NCBI GenBank assembly: GCA_946887105.1
Contig: CAMPKJ010000043.1
Span: forward strand, 1 to 25,940
From: an uncultured Acidobacteriota bacterium
GTDB taxonomy: Bacteria > Acidobacteriota > Thermoanaerobaculia > Gp7-AA8
DNA length: 25,940 nucleotides
Direction: 5' to 3'
Shown here piece by piece: positions 19,560 through 25,940 of the stretch; position 1 is the first letter of the stretch, and each line of letters begins with the position of its first letter. The notes under the pieces were generated by a model. It had not been told where the DNA came from and searched no databases. It worked only from the letters and a program-made list of their open reading frames with translations. Position numbers and translations under genes: made by a program.

Positions 19560-20693
19560 ATGCATCGCAGATTCATCACAACCCTGGCGCTGAGCGTCCT
19601 GGTGACGGCGAACGCCGCCGCGCAGGCCCTCAGCACGCCGCCCAGCGGCGACAATCAGAAATCGTCCGTTACGCAGCACATCGGCCTCGTCGCAGTGACC
19701 ATCGATTACAGCAGCCCGGACGTGCACGGGCCCGACGGCACCGATCGCCGCGGCAAGATCTGGGGCACGCTCGTTCCGTACGGCGCGCCGGACGATCCGT
19801 TCGGCACGTGCACCGAGTGCCCGTGGCGCGCCGGCGCGAATCAGAACACGGTCCTCACCGTCTCGCACGACGTGAAGGTCGAAGGCCAGCCGCTGCCCGC
19901 CGGCCGCTATGGCTTGTTCATGATCCCCGGCCAGGACGAGTGGACGGTGATCTTCTCGAAGAACGCGGACTCGTGGGGCTCGTACTTTTACGACGCGAAG
20001 GAAGACGCGCTGCGCGTGAAGGTGAAGCCTTCGAAGGCGGAGTACAACGAGTGGCTGACGTACGAGTTCACCGACCGCAAGCCGTCCACGGCCACGGTGG
20101 CGCTGAAGTGGGAAGAGCTGCAGGTGCCGTTCACGATCTCGGTCGACAACGCCGTCGACCTGCACATGGCCCGCATCCGCGACGAGCTGCGCAACTTCCA
20201 GGGCTTCAACTGGCAGAACTGGATGGGAGCGGCGAGCTACGCGCTGCAGGTGAAGCGCAACGACGACGCGCTGGAGTTCGCGGATGCGGCGGTGAATCGC
20301 GCCGGCATCGGCGTGGAGAACTTCCAGACGCTGAACATGCTCGCCCGCGCGCAGGAAGCAGCCGGCAAGACCGCGGAAGCGGCGGCGACGCGCGAGAAGG
20401 CGCTCACCCATCGCACCGCCGGTCCCATCGAGCTCCACGGCGCGGCCCGCCAGCTCCTCGGGCAGGGCAAGAAGGACGAGGCGTTGAAAGTGTTCGAGCT
20501 GAACGCGAAACGCCATCCCAATCAGTGGCCCGTCCACGTCGGCCTCGCCCGCGGCTACTCAGCGGTCGGCCGATACAAGGACGCGCTCAAACACGCCAAG
20601 CTCGCGCTCGCCCAGGCGCCGGACGACGTGAACAAGAAATCCCTCGCCGACGGAATCAAGAAGTTGGAAGAGGGGAAGGATATGAATAGCTGA
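19560..20693 (+). CDS. Secreted DUF2911 protein with C-terminal TPR repeats
   Basis: A 377-aa exported protein. The signal peptide is MHRRFITTLALSVLVTANAAAQA, with likely cleavage near Ala21. The DUF2911-like domain (about 25-175) is recognisable by a strand-rich sequence with DYSSPDVHG, RGKIWGTLVPYG, PAGRYGLFMIPG, EWTVIFSKNADSWGSYFYD and ALRVKVKP. The C-terminal half (about 200-370) has helical TPR-like repeats (DDALEFADAAVNRAG; AGKTAEAAATREKAL; KKDEALKVFELNAKRHPNQW; YKDALKHAKLALAQAP). The function of DUF2911 is unknown; the fold suggests ligand or protein binding in the periplasm. The start is fixed by AGGAGG 5 nt upstream and by the signal peptide. It appears monocistronic, followed by a hairpin repeat. 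Confidence 0.92.
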   Translation: MHRRFITTLALSVLVTANAAAQALSTPPSGDNQKSSVTQHIGLVAVTIDYSSPDVHGPDGTDRRGKIWGTLVPYGAPDDPFGTCTECPWRAGANQNTVLTVSHDVKVEGQPLPAGRYGLFMIPGQDEWTVIFSKNADSWGSYFYDAKEDALRVKVKPSKAEYNEWLTYEFTDRKPSTATVALKWEELQVPFTISVDNAVDLHMARIRDELRNFQGFNWQNWMGAASYALQVKRNDDALEFADAAVNRAGIGVENFQTLNMLARAQEAAGKTAEAAATREKALTHRTAGPIELHGAARQLLGQGKKDEALKVFELNAKRHPNQWPVHVGLARGYSAVGRYKDALKHAKLALAQAPDDVNKKSLADGIKKLEEGKDMNS

Positions 20694-20698
20694 CGGAC

Positions 20699-20775
20699 GG
20701 CGTTAGGCGGGAGGCGTTTGGGAGTCTTCGCCACTACGACCACTCCCAAATGCCCAACGCCTAACACCTGACGCC
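20699..20775. repeat. Imperfect inverted repeat with GGCGTTAGG and TTTGGGAGT words
   Basis: The left arm (about 20699-20725) contains GGCGTTAGGCGGGAGGCG and TTTGGGAGT. The right arm (about 20742-20775) is an imperfect complement: ACTCCCAAATGCCCAACGCC, TAACACCTGACGCC. It starts 5 bp after the DUF2911 stop. No T-tract. It probably belongs to a third dispersed hairpin repeat family and may stabilise the mRNA end or halt transcription. Confidence 0.7.
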
Positions 20776-20952
20776 TCGTCTCTAGGTGCCGACGACCGTC
20801 AGCCTCACGCGAACCGGCAAAACTGTCCTGCGTTGCATAGGGATGGCATTATGCAACTTTTCAGAGTCATGGCAAGTCAGAAAAGGACATCGATCGGCCG
20901 GATTTCTGTTACGTAACCGTTTTCATCGCGGCGGTGTAAACTTCGCCGTCCC
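20776..20952 (+). promoter_or_regulatory. Regulatory region upstream of the GH1 gene
   Basis: Within the 259-bp gene-free stretch 20694-20952, after the repeat, three signals stand out. The inverted repeat GTTGCATA...TATGCAAC (20832-20839 / 20850-20857) has perfect 8-bp arms and a 10-bp spacer. The perfect 10-bp palindrome GTTACGTAAC is at 20908-20917. TAAACT (20937-20942) is a -10-like box 10 nt before the GH1 ATG. No Shine-Dalgarno. The two dyads look like regulator binding sites, plausibly for sugar-responsive control. Confidence 0.5.
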
Positions 20953-22299
20953 ATGCCAGCGTCCACGTCACGTCAGTTTCCGCGCGGGTTTCTCTGGGGT
21001 GCTGCAACGGCCGCGTATCAGATCGAAGGCTCCCCTCTCGCCGACGGCGCCGGCGCGAGCATCTGGCACCGCTTCAGCCACACCGCCGGCCGCACCGCCA
21101 ACGGCGACACCGGCGACATCGCCTGCGATCACTACAACCGGTATCGCGAAGACGTCGCGCTCATGCGCGAGCTCGGATTGCAGGCCTATCGCTTCAGCAT
21201 CTCCTGGAGCCGCGTGCTGCCCGACGGCACCGGCAAGGTCAACCAGCGCGGCCTGGACTTCTACAAGCGTCTCGTCGACGAGCTGTTGAACGCGGGCATC
21301 CAGCCGCTGGCGACGCTCTATCACTGGGACCTGCCGGCGGCGCTCGACGATCGCGGCGGCTGGCTGAACCGCGACACGAGCTCGTGGTTCGCCGAGTACG
21401 CGCAGGTGATGTTCGACGCGCTCGACGGGCGCGTGCAGACGTGGGCGACGCTGAACGAGCCGTGGGTGGTGAGCGACGGCGGATATCTGCACGGCGCGCT
21501 CGCACCCGGACATCGCAACCGGTTCGAGGCGCCGATCGCATCGCACAACCTCCTGCGCGCGCACGCCGCGGCGCTGGAGGTCTATCGCGGCACGGGCAAG
21601 CATCGCATCGGCATCGTGGTGAATCTCGAGCCGAAGTACGCGCACTCCGGAAGCGATGAAGACGCCGCCGCCACACGGCGCGCGGATGCGTACATGAACC
21701 GCCAGTATCTCGATCCGCTGTTCTTCGGCGAGTACCCGCCGGAGATGCGCGAGATGTTCGGCGAGGCCTGGCCGGAGTTCCCCTCCAGCGATTTCGCAAA
21801 GCTGCGGCAGCCGGTCGATTTCATCGGCGTGAACTACTACACGCGCGGCCTGACGCAGAACGATCCGAACAACGTCATCGAGCGCGCCACGCGCGTCCGC
21901 AATCCGCGCGCGACCTACACGGACGTCGGCTGGGAAGTGTTCCCGCAAGGGCTCACCGACATCCTCCTGTGGGTGACCGAGCGCTACGGCAAGCCGCCGA
22001 TCTACATCACCGAAAACGGCGCAGCGTTCTACGACCCGCCGGTGGCGCACGACGGCACGCTCGACGATCCGCTGCGCGTCTCCTATCTCCGCCAGCACCT
22101 GAACGCGGTGCTCGACGCGATCGAACAGGGTGCCGACGTCCGCGGCTACATGGTCTGGTCGCTCCTCGACAATTACGAGTGGGCCCTCGGATACTCGAAA
22201 CGCTTCGGCGTCGTGCATGTCGACTACGGCACGCAGCAGCGCACCCCAAAAGCGAGCGCGCGCTTCTATGCCGGCGTGATCCGTCAACACGGGCTCTGA
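20953..22299 (+). CDS. Glycoside hydrolase family 1 beta-glucosidase
   Basis: A retaining GH1 enzyme of 448 aa releasing terminal beta-linked glucose (or related sugars) from oligosaccharides or glycosides. The N-terminus FPRGFLWGAATAAYQIEG (9-26) is the GH1 signature. The acid/base Glu169 is in TLNEPW and the nucleophile Glu354 in YITENGAA. HWDLP, NYYTRG and WSLLDNYEW complete the substrate site. No signal peptide, so it is cytoplasmic and likely acts on imported disaccharides. It has the usual length and no anomalies. Preceded by a dyad-rich regulatory region. A glycosidase of another fold lies nearby on the opposite strand, suggesting a small carbohydrate-use locus; exact specificity cannot be assigned. 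Confidence 0.97.
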   Translation: MPASTSRQFPRGFLWGAATAAYQIEGSPLADGAGASIWHRFSHTAGRTANGDTGDIACDHYNRYREDVALMRELGLQAYRFSISWSRVLPDGTGKVNQRGLDFYKRLVDELLNAGIQPLATLYHWDLPAALDDRGGWLNRDTSSWFAEYAQVMFDALDGRVQTWATLNEPWVVSDGGYLHGALAPGHRNRFEAPIASHNLLRAHAAALEVYRGTGKHRIGIVVNLEPKYAHSGSDEDAAATRRADAYMNRQYLDPLFFGEYPPEMREMFGEAWPEFPSSDFAKLRQPVDFIGVNYYTRGLTQNDPNNVIERATRVRNPRATYTDVGWEVFPQGLTDILLWVTERYGKPPIYITENGAAFYDPPVAHDGTLDDPLRVSYLRQHLNAVLDAIEQGADVRGYMVWSLLDNYEWALGYSKRFGVVHVDYGTQQRTPKASARFYAGVIRQHGL

Positions 22300-22313
22300 T
22301 CTGGCAGCGCTCT

Positions 22314-22330
22314 TGCCGTGATTCACGGCA
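22314..22330. promoter_or_regulatory. 17-bp palindrome at the start of the 56-aa gene
   Basis: TGCCGTGA-T-TCACGGCA: perfect 8-bp arms around one central base, its last base being the A of the 56-aa gene's ATG. It is too tight a loop for a full RNA hairpin, so an operator or a shorter hairpin is more likely. It could also mark the end of the GH1 transcript 15 bp upstream. Confidence 0.5.
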
Positions 22331-22500
22331 TGTCCAGACCAAAGACCACTCAGCCCGTCACCGACAACAAAGAACGAGCTCACCAGCAGAATCTCGCGGA
22401 TCAGCGCCGTCACGGCGGAGGACCGTCGCGCGCGCATTCCGACAAGGACAGCGATCACGAGAAGAAGCCGTCCCGCACCGCACCGAAGTCGGGTGGCTGA
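22330..22500 (+). CDS. Small hydrophilic protein (56 aa), unknown
   Basis: No family recognised. The sequence is almost entirely polar and charged (MSRPKTTQPVTDNKER..., HSDKDSDHEKKPSR...), rich in Lys, Arg, His, Asp and Gly, with no hydrophobic core, so it is probably disordered. There is no Shine-Dalgarno; the ATG sits on the edge of a perfect palindrome, and an in-frame GTG at 22318 is possible. Its stop lies 14 bp before the next small gene, which is also polar, so the two may form a unit. The absence of any other strong frame and the position between real genes support it, but coding status is uncertain. Confidence 0.5.
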   Translation: MSRPKTTQPVTDNKERAHQQNLADQRRHGGGPSRAHSDKDSDHEKKPSRTAPKSGG

Positions 22501-22514
22501 GCTCAGGAGAACCG

Positions 22515-22820
22515 ATGAGAGACGACGAACGCGGTCCCGATGAAAAAGCAGGCTCGCAGGACAGGAAGACGCGCACGAAAGGCAATCGCGTGATTCACAC
22601 GATCCGAGGATCGCTCTATCACGGCGACGTCGGCGAACGTCCGTACGGCCTGACCACCGAACAGTGGAACGAACAGCGCACCGGCACGAAGATCGACGAG
22701 CGGCAGGTCCGCGAGGCCGCTCACGACGGCCTCGGCGGGAAGCAGCAGATCGAGCGGCTCAGCGGCGACCGCGACGAAGTGGCGGAGACGAAAAAAGGCG
22801 GCGGCACGCAGCGCAGCTGA
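22515..22820 (+). CDS. Small hydrophilic protein (101 aa), unknown
   Basis: No family recognised. A polar N-terminal tail (about 1-24, rich in Asp, Glu and Lys) precedes a more structured part: VIHTIRGSLYHGDVGERPYGLT (26-47), TEQWNEQRTGTKIDERQVREAAHDGLGG and a charged C-terminal tail ending KKGGGTQRS. No signal peptide or membrane segment. ATG 22515 has AGGAGA 4 nt upstream, a convincing ribosome site; the longer open frame running back into the GH1 gene is a shadow. It probably forms a unit with the 56-aa gene. It ends 7 bp from the convergent coiled-coil gene. It resembles stress-type small disordered proteins in composition only. Confidence 0.75.
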   Translation: MRDDERGPDEKAGSQDRKTRTKGNRVIHTIRGSLYHGDVGERPYGLTTEQWNEQRTGTKIDERQVREAAHDGLGGKQQIERLSGDRDEVAETKKGGGTQRS

Positions 22821-22827
22821 ACGCGGA

Positions 22828-23652
22828 TCACGCCGATCCGAGGTTGCGCGCACGCTCGAGCGCCCGCTGGGCTTCGAGTACGGCTTGCGCCGCGTTTCTC
22901 GCGAGCCCCGCGGCGGTTCGCGCCTCCTCTTTCGCCTCTGCGAACCGGGCGTCGATTTCCTGCTTCTGCTTCTCGACGGCCGCCGTACGAGCCGTCGCTT
23001 TGGCCAGCGCCGCGTCTGCGCGCTCGGCATCGCGCTGAGCGTCGCGCAGCGCTTTCTCCGCGTTCTTGACCGCCTCCCGCGCTCGAGCCCGCGCGAGAGC
23101 CGCCTCTTCCTCCGATTGCTTTTCCCTGGCCGTGCGGCGGAACTGCAGCACTTTCGCCGGCTCCAGCTTTCCGCCATCCATCAGCGCCGCCAGGCCGTCG
23201 AAACCGAGAGGCTCGAGGTCCGCGGTCAGACGGCCGGGCTGCGGCGCGCCATCGGTGCGGCCCCATGACGAAAGCGACTCGAACGTGACGCCCATGCGCC
23301 GCGTGGCGTCGGGAGTCGCCGCGTGACCCGCCTCGCGAAGAATCGCCGCTGCGCGCGTGGTCAGCTCCGAGGTCATCCGGCGACGTTCGTCGAGTAGCGC
23401 GCGGAGATCGCCCGGCCCGCCGGCTTGCGCCTTGCGCACCTTTTCGCCGAGGAGCTGGAGCTTCTCGACTGCCTTCGGATCGCGCCAATAGACCTGATTC
23501 ACGGCCCACGCCGTTGCCGGTGCCTTCGAGAGCGCCTTGACCAGCTCCGCGTCTGTCGCACGGCCTGCCTTCTTGAGACGCGCGGCCAGCTCGTTTCGAG
23601 CGCGGGTGAACTCCTCGAGCGGAAGTTGAAAGAGAGCGTCGATCTCACGCAT
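22828..23652 (-). CDS. Coiled-coil protein of unknown function (274 aa)
   Basis: The N-terminal part (about 1-75) has LFQLPLEEFTRARNELAARLKKAG and ALSKAPATAWAVNQVYWRDP, a pattern I recall from a family of uncharacterised proteins in Actinobacteria and other soil bacteria. A helical middle segment leads to a long Ala/Glu/Arg/Lys-rich coiled coil (about 165-268) with heptad-like spacing. No signal peptide or membrane helix, so it is cytoplasmic; probably structural or scaffolding. The ATG at 23652 shares its first base with the glycosidase stop (TGATG), so translation is coupled. The same frame stays open far upstream through the glycosidase gene, but that is a shadow. Confidence 0.82.
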   Translation of the reverse strand: MREIDALFQLPLEEFTRARNELAARLKKAGRATDAELVKALSKAPATAWAVNQVYWRDPKAVEKLQLLGEKVRKAQAGGPGDLRALLDERRRMTSELTTRAAAILREAGHAATPDATRRMGVTFESLSSWGRTDGAPQPGRLTADLEPLGFDGLAALMDGGKLEPAKVLQFRRTAREKQSEEEAALARARAREAVKNAEKALRDAQRDAERADAALAKATARTAAVEKQKQEIDARFAEAKEEARTAAGLARNAAQAVLEAQRALERARNLGSA

Positions 23653-25940
23653 CAGCGCAGCTCCACTCCCTCCGGCACCACGATCTGCGCGAGCGGCTTC
23701 GTGCCCATTCGCAGCACGGCCACGCCGTTTTCGCGTTTCAGCGTGTAGCTCACCGGGCCGAAGTGCGTGGAGATGTTCTCGACGGTCACGCCGCGGTCGA
23801 GCCATGCGTCGACGACGCCCGCGGCCAGCACCAGCGTGCCGTCGTTCTCGTAGAGAAACGCGTCGAGCGTGCTGCGGATGAAGTCGGAACCGACCCAGGT
23901 GTGCGGCATGTCGCCGATGAACGCCGGCTCGCGCGGATTGCGATGGACGACCTCGGCCCATTGCCGCCAGGCCTGCGGACGCTGATCGTCGAAGAAGTAG
24001 TCGCTGAGCGCGCGGGCACGTTCGCGCTGTCCGACGCGGATCAGCGTGCCGACGACGCGCCACTCGTATGGCGTGTAGGTGCGCGGCTCGAGCGCGTGCT
24101 CCCAATACTTCTCGAACGTGCGATCGAGCCAGATGCGTGGCAGCACGTCGTCCGCGCCGACCGGATTCAGCGCGATGGTGGTGGACGTGGCGTCGAAGTC
24201 GCCGAGCTCCACGGAGCCGGGGATGTAGTCGATCTTGTGCTGCTTCATGGTGGCGTCGATCGACGCGATCAGATCGCGCGTGAACTCGAGCGCGAGCGCG
24301 TTGTAGCGAATCAGCTCGCCCATGCTCAGCTCGCGCGCGATGAACGCCGCGTCGCGCAGTCCGCCGAGGATGAAGAACGCGTCCCAGTACGAATGCATCG
24401 GCTTCGCGGAATACCCTTCGTGGCTGATCGACGCCGGCACCATGCCCCAGTACGGCGTGCCGCGGTATTGCTCGGTCATCCGCTCGTGGCGCAGTTCGTC
24501 GATGTAGTTCACCACGCGCCGCACCACCGGCCACATCTCCTGCAGGAACGCGAGGTCTCTGGTGTGGCGGTAGTACTCGGCCACCAGAAAGAGGAACTGC
24601 CCGTGACTGTCGTGCTCCGGCACCGGATCGGGCGCGCCGCTGGTGCTGACGCAACACGGCACGTATCCGTTCTCGGCGATGGCCTTCGCGTACCACTCCA
24701 GAAACGTCCGCACCTCGGCGTGATGCCCGAGGCGCAGCAGCGCGGCGGACGTCAGCGAGCCGTCGCGGATCCAGGAGCGCTCGTACGAACGCGAGCCAGG
24801 CTGGATCGACGGACCGTCCATGTTCACGAGGATGTAGTGCAGCTGTGCCCGCAGCGTTGCGGCGATGCGCGGATCGGCGGGGACGTCGATTCGCCAGTTG
24901 TCCGTTGCCGGTTGCTGACTCGCGGTTCCTCTCGGTCCGAGCGGGATTTTGATGGTGACGTCGTGGCCGTCGAACGCCATCGCCGCCGATGCGAAGCCGG
25001 CCTCGTCGCGGACGTCCTGCGCGCCGGGCAGCTTGCCCGCCAGCAGATGTTCGACGATGTCCGCTGCTTCGAATCGTGTCGCGCCGAATGCGGCCGGCTG
25101 CGCTTCGATGGTCGCGGATTGTTCGGCATCGACGAGGATCCGCGCGGCGTCGCGGCGGATGCGCGTGACCGGCACCGTACCGCCGGTGCGTTTCAGGAAC
25201 TGCCACGGCGGATTGACCTGGAACGGGCGGATGGCGAGGAACAGTCTCGCGTTCGCGGCGGTCTCGTAGCGCACCACCAGCGTGTTGTTCTCGACGCGCG
25301 GCGTGACGGTGAGGTGCTTCTTCCACGCCACCGACGGCCCTTCGCGCTGTTCGATCGCGACGTCGTTCCAGGTCACCAGCCTGTTGTCGATCCAGAGGAA
25401 TGGCTCGATGGAAAAGCGCGCGTTGCCCGCCTCGATGATGCCGTCTTCGCTGATCAGCGCCTCCGCTTCTTCTCCGTTCTCTCCTCCGATGACGGTCCAG
25501 TACGACTGCTCGCGCTGGAGGTAGCGCGGGTAATGTCCGCGCGGCGATTCCTTCGCCACCGCGAAGAAGAAGTCGTTGTCGCTGCGCATCGGCGGGAGCG
25601 CGCGAATCTCGCGCAATCTGGCATCGCCCGCGTAGTTCACGGCGATGCTGCGCGTGTCCGTGTCCGGCAGATGGATGATGTCGCGCCCGCCGTTCGTCGC
25701 CGCGACACGATGCGTTCGATGATCGGTGACGATCTCGTACGACGCCGGCGCTTTCTCCCAGTCGAGAATCAGTCCGCCGATCTCGTACAGCTGGTCGCCG
25801 CTCCACGGCAGTTTGTCGATCCGCGGCAGCATTCCTTCCGGTGCTGTGTCGAGCGGCGTGATCGCGACCTCGTCGATCCACGCGGTCCCCTTCCCGCCTG
25901 TCCCCGCCGTGACGACGATCTCCAGCGCATCGACCTGCTT
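23652..25940 (-). CDS. Six-hairpin (alpha/alpha)6 glycosidase-like protein, 5' end cut by window edge
   Basis: At least 762 residues; the reading frame stays open to the right edge, so the start is outside. The visible N-terminal piece (VDALEIVVTAGTGGKGTAWIDEVAITPL) resembles the end of a carbohydrate-binding or discoidin-like beta-sandwich, arguing that the first ATG in view (25832) is internal. A beta-rich region follows, then an (alpha/alpha)6-barrel catalytic-type domain with SRSYERSWIRDGSLTSAALLRLG, VPEHDSHGQFLFLVAEYYRHT, KPMHSYWDAFFILGGLRD and MPHTWVGSDFIRS. The acidic residues in WIRDG, EHDSHG and YWD are candidates for substrate binding or catalysis. It is likely a glucosidase or related glycan hydrolase, family not assigned. 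Overlaps the coiled-coil gene by one base. Confidence 0.85.
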   Translation of the reverse strand, partial: KQVDALEIVVTAGTGGKGTAWIDEVAITPLDTAPEGMLPRIDKLPWSGDQLYEIGGLILDWEKAPASYEIVTDHRTHRVAATNGGRDIIHLPDTDTRSIAVNYAGDARLREIRALPPMRSDNDFFFAVAKESPRGHYPRYLQREQSYWTVIGGENGEEAEALISEDGIIEAGNARFSIEPFLWIDNRLVTWNDVAIEQREGPSVAWKKHLTVTPRVENNTLVVRYETAANARLFLAIRPFQVNPPWQFLKRTGGTVPVTRIRRDAARILVDAEQSATIEAQPAAFGATRFEAADIVEHLLAGKLPGAQDVRDEAGFASAAMAFDGHDVTIKIPLGPRGTASQQPATDNWRIDVPADPRIAATLRAQLHYILVNMDGPSIQPGSRSYERSWIRDGSLTSAALLRLGHHAEVRTFLEWYAKAIAENGYVPCCVSTSGAPDPVPEHDSHGQFLFLVAEYYRHTRDLAFLQEMWPVVRRVVNYIDELRHERMTEQYRGTPYWGMVPASISHEGYSAKPMHSYWDAFFILGGLRDAAFIARELSMGELIRYNALALEFTRDLIASIDATMKQHKIDYIPGSVELGDFDATSTTIALNPVGADDVLPRIWLDRTFEKYWEHALEPRTYTPYEWRVVGTLIRVGQRERARALSDYFFDDQRPQAWRQWAEVVHRNPREPAFIGDMPHTWVGSDFIRSTLDAFLYENDGTLVLAAGVVDAWLDRGVTVENISTHFGPVSYTLKRENGVAVLRMGTKPLAQIVVPEGVELR

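Noticed and set aside
22828..25881. A 1017-aa minus-strand frame containing the coiled-coil protein
   Set aside because: The upstream part is an out-of-frame reading of the glycosidase gene; the true start is the TGATG at 23652.

Overview
The window is dense, GC-rich bacterial chromosome: 20 complete protein genes, one gene cut by each window edge, and no RNA gene, CRISPR array, insertion sequence or prophage that I can see. I infer an Acidobacteriota-like organism. The hints are a Ser/Thr kinase fused to a PD40 beta-propeller, a second kinase fused to a polytopic membrane domain, many two-component-free signalling genes, high GC, and several hairpin repeat families in the gaps. No phylogenetic marker was searched, so this is a moderate inference.

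Layout. Positions 1-7521 (minus strand) hold a tyrosine/homogentisate catabolic cluster read right to left: 4-hydroxyphenylpyruvate dioxygenase, homogentisate 1,2-dioxygenase and an unrecognised 249-aa protein, all touching or overlapping. A 122-bp gap with a strong palindrome follows, then a PD40 kinase coupled to a small 103-aa protein, then fumarylacetoacetase running off the left edge. No maleylacetoacetate isomerase is present inside the window. Divergently, purF (7611-9044) encodes an iron-sulfur type PurF; its 3' end overlaps, on the opposite strand, a conserved membrane-anchored protein. That protein lies downstream of a 7TM-PAS-GGDEF-EAL cyclic-di-GMP protein (9677-12784) and a TPR lipoprotein (12821-13711).

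Positions 13729-16239 carry a DAO-family FAD oxidoreductase facing a dimethylarginine dimethylaminohydrolase, which is coupled to a YqiA-like hydrolase. The two convergent genes end inside the arms of one palindromic repeat. Positions 16272-19480 pair a kinase with a membrane C-terminus against a class III cyclase-like protein whose usual catalytic arginine is replaced. Positions 19560-20693 encode a secreted DUF2911-TPR protein. After a 259-bp regulatory gap come a GH1 beta-glucosidase, two small hydrophilic proteins, and convergently a coiled-coil protein coupled to a six-hairpin glycosidase that runs off the right edge.

The recurrent structural theme is regulatory. At least eight genes without a Shine-Dalgarno have a TANNNT -10-like hexamer only 6-13 nt before the start codon, as expected for leaderless or near-leaderless transcripts. 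Two divergent gene pairs appear to share overlapping back-to-back -10 elements. Genes that do have a Shine-Dalgarno lack such a close hexamer. One gene has its Shine-Dalgarno buried in an 11-bp hairpin. I did not find a clearly new defence or mobile system; the most unusual items are these promoter and RNA arrangements and the unknown protein in the homogentisate cluster.
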